From assembly GCA_021811225.1 (NCBI GenBank), contig JAJZPJ010000184.1:1-5346 (forward strand): a stretch of DNA of 5,346 bases, given 5' to 3'. This document shows, piece by piece, positions 1 through 5,346 of the stretch; the stretch's first letter is position 1; each line of letters opens with the position of its first letter. The notes below the pieces were generated by a model, which had not been told where the DNA came from, did not search any database, and saw only the letters and a program-made list of their open reading frames with translations. A program made the translations under genes and the position numbers. The stretch comes from Pseudomonadota bacterium (lineage in GTDB: Bacteria > Pseudomonadota > Gammaproteobacteria > Burkholderiales > Rhodocyclaceae).

Positions 1-412
1 TCTCTTCCGGCTGGCTGACGTGGGCGGATACGGTCAGGGCCTGCAGGGCGATGCCGCAGACCAGGGAGTGCGACCAGAAACGCTGATAGTCGAAGTTTTC
101 GCAGTTGCCGCCGCGGTAGCTCGAAATCAGGGAGAAGCCCAGCGCCAGGGATCTCACCCCCGGCACGCCGAGCACGGTGAGCGCATTCTGGATCGAGACG
201 ATCGGGCGCCGGCCGATGCCATTCACGCCGTTGGCAGCCTTGATCAGGCGGCCGGAGAAGGCCGGGTCGGTCCTGATCGCGTGGGTCAGTTCGGCGAGCG
301 GAACATCCTCGCGCTGGGTCAGTCGAATGATGGCCAGTGCCGCGCCCTTGGGCGAGGGCAGGTCGCCGGTGGCCTTCAACTGCTCGAATTTCGTCAAGTC
401 GATCAGGTTCAT
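1..412 (-). CDS. HDOD-domain signalling protein, N-terminal part, cut by the left window edge
   Basis: Reading the minus strand from the ATG at 412-410 gives 137 open codons that run off position 1 without a stop. The protein starts MNLIDLTKFEQLKATGDLPS. An HDOD-like region begins near residue 18 and continues to the edge; visible marks are LPSPKGAAL (18-26), the helix with TDPAFSGRLIKAANG (48-62), the IVSIQNALTVLGVPGVRSLAL stretch (71-91) and FWSHSLVCGIA (112-122). HDOD domains are HD-superfamily relatives that usually lack the full metal-binding HD set; they act in the cytoplasm as signalling or scaffold modules, often joined to GGDEF, GAF or EAL domains. Any such C-terminal domain would lie outside the window. 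The start is well fixed: the frame is closed by a TAA about 16 codons upstream (457-459 complement) and no other start codon lies between. No strong Shine-Dalgarno is visible. The gene is divergent from the Nudix gene. Family confident; partner domains and role unknown. Confidence 0.85.
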   Translation of the reverse strand, partial: MNLIDLTKFEQLKATGDLPSPKGAALAIIRLTQREDVPLAELTHAIRTDPAFSGRLIKAANGVNGIGRRPIVSIQNALTVLGVPGVRSLALGFSLISSYRGGNCENFDYQRFWSHSLVCGIALQALTVSAHVSQPEE

Positions 413-453
413 CGCGTGGTCAAACTGCTTTTTCCCCGACTTTTTGTCTGACC

Positions 454-483
454 CTTATAACACCGAAAAACCAATGATTGCAA
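454..483 (-). promoter_or_regulatory. Sigma-70-type promoter for the HDOD gene
   Basis: On the minus strand, TTGCAA (complement of 478-483, 4 of 6 to TTGACA) is followed after 18 bases by TATAAG (complement of 454-459, 5 of 6 to TATAAT). Transcription would start near 447, giving a leader of about 35 bases before the ATG at 412. The area is a distinctly AT-rich island in GC-rich DNA, which supports a promoter. The -35 lies inside a perfect 8-base palindrome, ATTGCAAT (477-484), which could be coincidence or a binding site. Prediction from sequence only. Confidence 0.55.
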
Positions 484-517
484 TGCATCCGGAGGCGTTG
501 GGCGGCAAGCGGTGGGT

Positions 518-523
518 TAGAAT
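518..523 (+). promoter_or_regulatory. Possible -10 element just upstream of the Nudix gene
   Basis: TAGAAT matches TATAAT at 5 of 6 positions. It would put the transcription start near 530, only a few bases before the ATG at 534, and it overlaps the alternative ATG at 522. No good -35 is seen at 16-18 bases upstream. If used, the mRNA would have almost no leader, and translation would start at 534 and not at 522. Confidence 0.35.
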
Positions 524-533
524 GAGCGCAACC

Positions 534-1082
534 ATGGATTCCGTGATCAATTATTGCAGCCGCTGCGGCGCCTCGGTCAGCCTGAAGGTACCGCTCGGCG
601 ACACGCTGGAACGTCACGTCTGTTCCAGCTGCGGCACCATCCACTACCAGAATCCCAAGCTGGTGGTGGGCAGCCTGCCCGAATGGCAGGACCGGGTCCT
701 GCTCTGCCGCCGGGCGATCGAGCCGCGCCGGGGCATGTGGACCCTGCCCGCCGGCTTCATGGAAAACAACGAGACCCTGCCCCAGGCCGCGGTGCGCGAG
801 ACGATCGAGGAAGCCTGCGCGCGAATCGAGATCGGCGAAATGTTCACTCTGATCAGCGTCCCCCATATCAGCCAGGTGCACGCCATCTACCGCGCCCGTC
901 TGCTCGATCTCGACTTTTCCCCGGGCATCGAGAGCCTGGAGGTCGGGCTGTTTACCGAGAACGAGATTCCCTGGCAGGAAATCGCCTTCCGCACCATCGG
1001 CCTGAGCTTGCGTCACTACTTCGAGGATCGACGCACCGGCCGCTTCGGTTTCCACATCAGCGAACTGCCCGCGCCGCCCTGA
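534..1082 (+). CDS. Nudix hydrolase with N-terminal zinc ribbon
   Basis: Predicted 182-residue cytoplasmic hydrolase of nucleoside diphosphates linked to another moiety (Nudix superfamily; ADP-ribose or NADH-like substrates are typical of zinc-ribbon members, but the substrate here is not shown). An N-terminal four-cysteine ribbon uses C8-x2-C11 and C30-x2-C33. The Nudix fold follows, with WTLPAGFMEN (69-78) and the Nudix box at about 74-96: G74, E80, then RETIEE (88-93) holding the metal-binding glutamates. The usual glycine after the EE pair is C95 here, which I recall as a normal variant in this subfamily (REtxEEAxA). Start choice: ATG at 534 (MDSVINYCSRCG) places the first cysteine pair where homologues have it; in-frame ATGs at 522, 483 and 474 are possible, and none has a strong ribosome-binding site (a GGAGG at 491-495 is too far from 522 and too close to nothing else). 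Stop TGA at 1080-1082; an HNH gene follows after 68 bases. Family assignment is secure, start less so. Confidence 0.92.
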   Translation: MDSVINYCSRCGASVSLKVPLGDTLERHVCSSCGTIHYQNPKLVVGSLPEWQDRVLLCRRAIEPRRGMWTLPAGFMENNETLPQAAVRETIEEACARIEIGEMFTLISVPHISQVHAIYRARLLDLDFSPGIESLEVGLFTENEIPWQEIAFRTIGLSLRHYFEDRRTGRFGFHISELPAPP

Positions 1083-1125
1083 TCTTTTAAAATTCATCCC
1101 GCTCTGCTAGTCTTGCGGCTCACCG

Positions 1126-1137
1126 TCAACCGGTTGA
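1126..1137. repeat. Perfect 12-base palindrome before the HNH gene
   Basis: TCAACCGGTTGA reads the same on both strands and ends 13 bases before the HNH start codon. In RNA, with the flanking G-U and C-G pairs (1124-1125 with 1138-1139), it could form a 6-pair stem with a CCGG loop close to the initiation region. It could be an operator half-site pair, a small RNA hairpin or chance; nothing in the sequence decides this. Confidence 0.4.
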
Positions 1138-1150
1138 TGTCACGTCGCAG

Positions 1151-1741
1151 ATGCACTCCGACCGAACCGCCCCGCCCTTGATCCTGACGCTCGACTTGAA
1201 CGGCGTGCCGCACCGCTGGGTCGATTGGCAGCACGCCTGCTTTTACTATGCCAAGGATCTGGTCGCGTGGGCCGCCGGCAACCACAGCTTCACCTTCCAC
1301 GGCGGCATCAATCGCCAGACCGGCGAACGCTCCAGCATCACCGCCAACAGCATCATCGCGATCCGCGGCAAGGCGCTCGCGACCAAGAGCCTGTTCCAGG
1401 TGCCGCCCCTGGACAACCGCGAACTGTTCCATCGCGACCGCCATATCTGCGCCTACTGCGGCGGCGAATTCACCACCGTGCGCTTGACGCGCGACCACGT
1501 CGTGCCGGTGTCGCAGGGCGGCCGCGACCTGTGGATGAACGTCGTCACCGCCTGCAGAAATTGCAACCAGCGCAAGAGCGGACGCACCCCGGAGCAGGCC
1601 GACATGGAGCTGCTCTACGCTCCTTACGTCCCGAACAAGGCCGAGTACCTGATCCTGTGCAACCGCCAGATCCTCGCCGACCAGATGGATTTTCTCGCCC
1701 GCCACGTGCCCAGCGCCAGCCGCTGGAAGGCGGCCGCCTGA
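1151..1741 (+). CDS. HNH endonuclease family protein
   Basis: A 196-residue protein with a treble-clef HNH nuclease domain at about residues 95-150. Visible marks: first zinc pair C100-x2-C103 (ICAYCGGEF), the catalytic-type RDHVVPVSQGG (114-124) with D115 and H116, N130 in the middle of the motif, and the second zinc pair C135-x2-C138 in CRNCNQRKSGRTP. All residues expected for an active beta-beta-alpha-metal nuclease are present. The N-terminal 90 residues (hydrophobic start PPLILTLDLNG, then WVDWQHACFYYAKD) and the C-terminal EYLILCNRQILADQMDFL are extensions I recall from a stand-alone chromosomal HNH family common in proteobacteria; its biological substrate is not known to me. ATG 1151 is the only start: the frame is closed by TAA at 1088-1090 and no other ATG, GTG or TTG lies between. 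No clear Shine-Dalgarno. There is no neighbouring methylase specificity gene, intron or toxin partner, so a restriction or homing role is not supported. Confidence 0.9.
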   Translation: MHSDRTAPPLILTLDLNGVPHRWVDWQHACFYYAKDLVAWAAGNHSFTFHGGINRQTGERSSITANSIIAIRGKALATKSLFQVPPLDNRELFHRDRHICAYCGGEFTTVRLTRDHVVPVSQGGRDLWMNVVTACRNCNQRKSGRTPEQADMELLYAPYVPNKAEYLILCNRQILADQMDFLARHVPSASRWKAAA

Positions 1742-1760
1742 TGTAGGTCGGCCTTGCCGG

Positions 1761-1766
1761 TACAAT
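1761..1766 (+). promoter_or_regulatory. -10 element placed for a leaderless ygiQ transcript
   Basis: TACAAT (5 of 6 to TATAAT) ends 6 bases before the ygiQ ATG at 1773, so transcription would begin at or next to the A of the start codon. No clear -35 is found at normal spacing, where the sequence is the end of the HNH gene. The only purine stretch before the ATG (GGGCGG, 1767-1772) abuts the start codon and is too close to act as a Shine-Dalgarno. A short CGGC/GCCG inverted pair (1749-1759) lies immediately upstream. Confidence 0.45.
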
Positions 1767-1772
1767 GGGCGG

Positions 1773-3905
<2,133 letters not shown>

Positions 3906-3907
3906 GC

Positions 3908-4636
3908 TCACATCGGCCGGCGCAGCAGATCGACCCGGATCGGTTGGCGGAAATTGGCCCCTCGCGGGCCGAGGTGGGCCATGAATTTCTGCCGCACGGT
4001 GTCGTACAGTTCAGCCGACAGGCGATAATCGCTGTGCGTCACCTTGAGCACGCGCGCCTCGAATTGCTCGAAGCTGTCGAAGCGGTTGGGCGTGTCGAAG
4101 AACTTCTCGGCGGCCAGTTCGAACGAGCCGGACGAGACCGCCCGCACGATGCTGGCGAAGGCCGCCTCGCGCACCGCCCGTTCGTCGTGGAAGAGGCGGA
4201 TTATTTCGTTGAGATCCCCGGCGAACACCGGTTCGGAGAGATACGCCAGGCCGCCCGGCTTCAGCACCCGGCGGATCTCCGTCAGCGCCCGATCCATCTT
4301 GTCGGTCGGCACGTGGTGCAGCGATTTGAACATCAGCACGATGTCGAAGCTCGCGTCCGCGGCGGGAATGTCCTCGGCGCCGCCCAGCGCGAAGCTCACC
4401 TCGGGCAGATCGGTGACGCGCAGGTTCTCGGCGTGCTGGATCCGGTCCACCTCGATCGCGGTGATCGCCGCGACCCGCCCGGCCTTCGCGATCGCCCGGG
4501 TCTTTTCCGCCCGCCCGCAGCCCAGCTCCAAGACGCGGGCGCCGTCGAAGGGCAGCAAGGCTTCGTAGATCTCGCGCTCGTCGCAGAACCGGTCCGCGCT
4601 CGAATCGCAAATTTTCATGGCAGGAGACGCGTTCAT
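3908..4636 (-). CDS. Class I SAM-dependent methyltransferase (Methyltransf_11 type)
   Basis: A 242-residue cytoplasmic methyltransferase with a Rossmann fold. SAM-binding motif I is VLELGCGRAE (35-44); the acidic residue ending strand 2 is E62 (TAIEVD); GAEDIPAADASFDIVL (86-101) matches the region around motifs II and III, followed by KSLHHV (104-109) and the LKPGG turn (125-129). The C-terminal half (FHDERAVREAAFAS onward) has no motif I recognise, so the substrate is unknown; small molecules, quinones or lipids are typical for this broad family. Start: ATG at 4636-4634 has AAGGA (complement of 4643-4647) 6 bases upstream, a good ribosome-binding site. A longer reading from 4687 and a shorter one from 4618 lack such a site. 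The stop TGA (3910-3908) lies 2 bases from the ygiQ stop. It is a single-gene minus-strand unit with no partner gene, so context gives no hint of function. Confidence 0.9.
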   Translation of the reverse strand: MNASPAMKICDSSADRFCDEREIYEALLPFDGARVLELGCGRAEKTRAIAKAGRVAAITAIEVDRIQHAENLRVTDLPEVSFALGGAEDIPAADASFDIVLMFKSLHHVPTDKMDRALTEIRRVLKPGGLAYLSEPVFAGDLNEIIRLFHDERAVREAAFASIVRAVSSGSFELAAEKFFDTPNRFDSFEQFEARVLKVTHSDYRLSAELYDTVRQKFMAHLGPRGANFRQPIRVDLLRRPM

Positions 4637-4708
4637 CGACGATCCTTGACGGTTGCAGAAAGACCGAAGTAGAGCACAGCACGCCAAGACGGCTCAAGCC
4701 CGATTTCG

Positions 4709-4732
4709 CCCCCTCCCCCTTGCCCCTGTCCC
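4709..4732 (-). other. G-quadruplex motif upstream of the methyltransferase gene
   Basis: The minus strand carries four G-tracts of 3, 4, 5 and 5 guanines separated by loops ACA, CAA and A. This meets the standard G3+N1-7 pattern with very short loops, which favour a stable fold. It lies 73-96 bases upstream of the methyltransferase start, so it is either in that gene's promoter region or in its untranslated leader. For the right-hand gene it lies on the template side, upstream of the proposed promoter. The fold is inferred from the pattern only. Confidence 0.5.
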
Positions 4733-4760
4733 GCGTAGGGTCGGGGTCTGGCCGGCTTTA

Positions 4761-4769
4761 TGGTAGATT
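4761..4769 (+). promoter_or_regulatory. Extended -10 promoter for the gene at 4815
   Basis: TGGTAGATT is an extended -10 (TGn then TAGATT, 4 of 6 to TATAAT). Transcription would start near 4776, leaving a leader of about 39 bases with a Shine-Dalgarno. No good -35 is present, as expected where TGn compensates. The hexamer CCGGCT occurs on both sides (4752-4757 and 4772-4777), 20 bases apart, about two helix turns. In the rest of 4637-4814 I see the G-rich motif but no further convincing promoter for the minus-strand gene. Confidence 0.4.
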
Positions 4770-4814
4770 GACCGGCTCCGCGCCGCACCCCGGAACACCA
4801 CAGGAAGCAAAACG

Positions 4815-5346
4815 ATGGACAACAAGCTAAGGCTCGCTCACGGATTGGATAGCGCGGATTTGTACCGACGCGACGGGCTGGTGCGATTGGACGCGGAATT
4901 TCTGCGCCACCTGGCGTCGCGCGACGCCGCCCTCGCCGCGCGTCTGCAGGAAGCCCGCGCCCGCCCGGAAGCCTTGTCCCGCGGGGACGAGAGCGGGCTG
5001 TTCCTGGCGCTGGCGCCGCTGGTCGATGCGTTCGTCGCCGCGCTGTTTTGCGCCGGGGACGAGAACGCAGCGCTGCGCCGGCGCCAGGAGGAACTCGAGG
5101 TGCTGTTCGAGTGCAAGCGCAAGTTCGTCCAGCGCTTGGCCCCGCGCCTGATCAAGCCCGAGGAGGTGTGCGAGGCCGACGGTGCCGCGCTGCGCTCGGC
5201 GCTGGAAGCTCGCCTGGGGACGGCGCTTTCCGAGTTGGATTTCGCGCGCGGCGTCATGGCCTGGACGGCGGACGAGGCGGCGCACGCCGAGCCCCTGGCG
5301 GCAGCCGCGCGCTACGCCGTCTGGGCGAGCACCACGGCCGCCGGAC
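4815..5346 (+). CDS. Large protein, N-terminal 177 residues only; probable FAD-dependent pyridine-nucleotide oxidoreductase
   Basis: An open frame from ATG 4815 to the window end without a stop, preceded by AGGAAG (4802-4807) 7 bases upstream, a good ribosome-binding site. The visible part starts MDNKLRLAHGLDSADLYRRD and continues with DGLVRLDAEFLRHL (20-33), LAPLVDAFVAALF (66-78) and LFECKRKFVQRLAP (97-110), then a region rich in Ala, Glu and Arg predicted mostly helical. It contains no signal peptide, membrane segment or nucleotide-binding motif. I recall this pattern (LYRRDGLVRLD, KRxFVQR, a final RYAVWA) from the N-terminus of very large betaproteobacterial proteins of about 1,100 residues annotated as pyridine nucleotide-disulfide or glutamate-synthase-small-subunit-like oxidoreductases; the FAD and NAD(P) domains would lie beyond the edge. 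That this is a real gene is well supported by codon pattern and ribosome-binding site; the identity is tentative. It is divergent from the methyltransferase gene. Confidence 0.7.
   Translation, partial: MDNKLRLAHGLDSADLYRRDGLVRLDAEFLRHLASRDAALAARLQEARARPEALSRGDESGLFLALAPLVDAFVAALFCAGDENAALRRRQEELEVLFECKRKFVQRLAPRLIKPEEVCEADGAALRSALEARLGTALSELDFARGVMAWTADEAAHAEPLAAAARYAVWASTTAAG

Noticed and set aside
20..451. A 143-codon plus-strand open frame at the left edge
   Set aside because: The opposite strand encodes the HDOD protein with conserved motifs and a promoter; the plus-strand reading has no recognisable domain.
177..533. Extension of the Nudix reading frame upstream to 177
   Set aside because: The extra residues overlap the HDOD gene on the other strand and the divergent promoter; Nudix homologues begin just before the first zinc-ribbon cysteines.
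1085..1094. TTTTAAAATT after the Nudix stop as a terminator
   Set aside because: No GC stem precedes it; it may be a weak -10-like AT-rich patch (TAAAAT, 1088-1093), but no -35 supports that either.
420..1097. A 225-codon minus-strand open frame opposite the Nudix gene
   Set aside because: Antisense shadow of a gene with clear zinc ribbon and Nudix box; no motif of its own.
1151..1741. HNH gene as a homing endonuclease, restriction enzyme or mobile element
   Set aside because: No intron, intein, DNA methylase, terminal repeats or target duplication surrounds it; codon use matches its neighbours.
4827..5285. Two minus-strand open frames of 139-152 codons at the right edge
   Set aside because: They are antisense to the plus-strand gene starting at 4815, which has a good Shine-Dalgarno and a sensible protein; the minus readings are Arg/Ser/Gln-rich without motifs.

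Overview
The window is dense, GC-rich (mostly G/C at third codon positions) chromosomal DNA of the kind found in Betaproteobacteria. The Nudix hydrolase, HNH protein, YgiQ and HDOD protein all look like the versions I associate with Rhodocyclales/Azoarcus-like or related lineages, but that placement rests on recalled resemblance and not on a search. I see no rRNA, tRNA, CRISPR array, insertion sequence or phage gene.

Layout, left to right. (1) Positions 1-412, minus strand: the N-terminal 137 residues of an HDOD-domain signalling protein that runs off the left edge. (2) Positions 413-533: a divergent intergenic region with a good sigma-70-type promoter for the HDOD gene and a weaker -10 element for the Nudix gene. 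(3) Positions 534-1082, plus strand: a Nudix hydrolase with an N-terminal zinc ribbon. (4) Positions 1151-1741, plus: an HNH-endonuclease-fold protein. (5) Positions 1773-3905, plus: a full-length YgiQ-family radical SAM protein. (6) Positions 3908-4636, minus: a class I SAM-dependent methyltransferase, convergent with ygiQ and separated from it by only 2 bases. (7) Positions 4637-4814: a second divergent intergenic region with a four-tract G-quadruplex motif on the minus strand and a likely extended -10 promoter facing right. (8) Positions 4815-5346, plus: the first 177 codons of a large gene that runs off the right edge; it resembles the N-terminal region of a family of large FAD-dependent pyridine-nucleotide oxidoreductases.

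The genes do not form an obvious pathway. Nudix, HNH and ygiQ are co-directional with short gaps (68 and 31 bases), but each has its own promoter-like sequence or room for one, so this looks like neighbouring housekeeping-type genes and not a dedicated system. I found no convincing undescribed system. The most interesting points are -10 elements so close to start codons that ygiQ (and perhaps the Nudix gene) may be leaderless, the G-quadruplex motif upstream of the methyltransferase, the near-zero spacing of two convergent genes, and the partial gene at the right edge.
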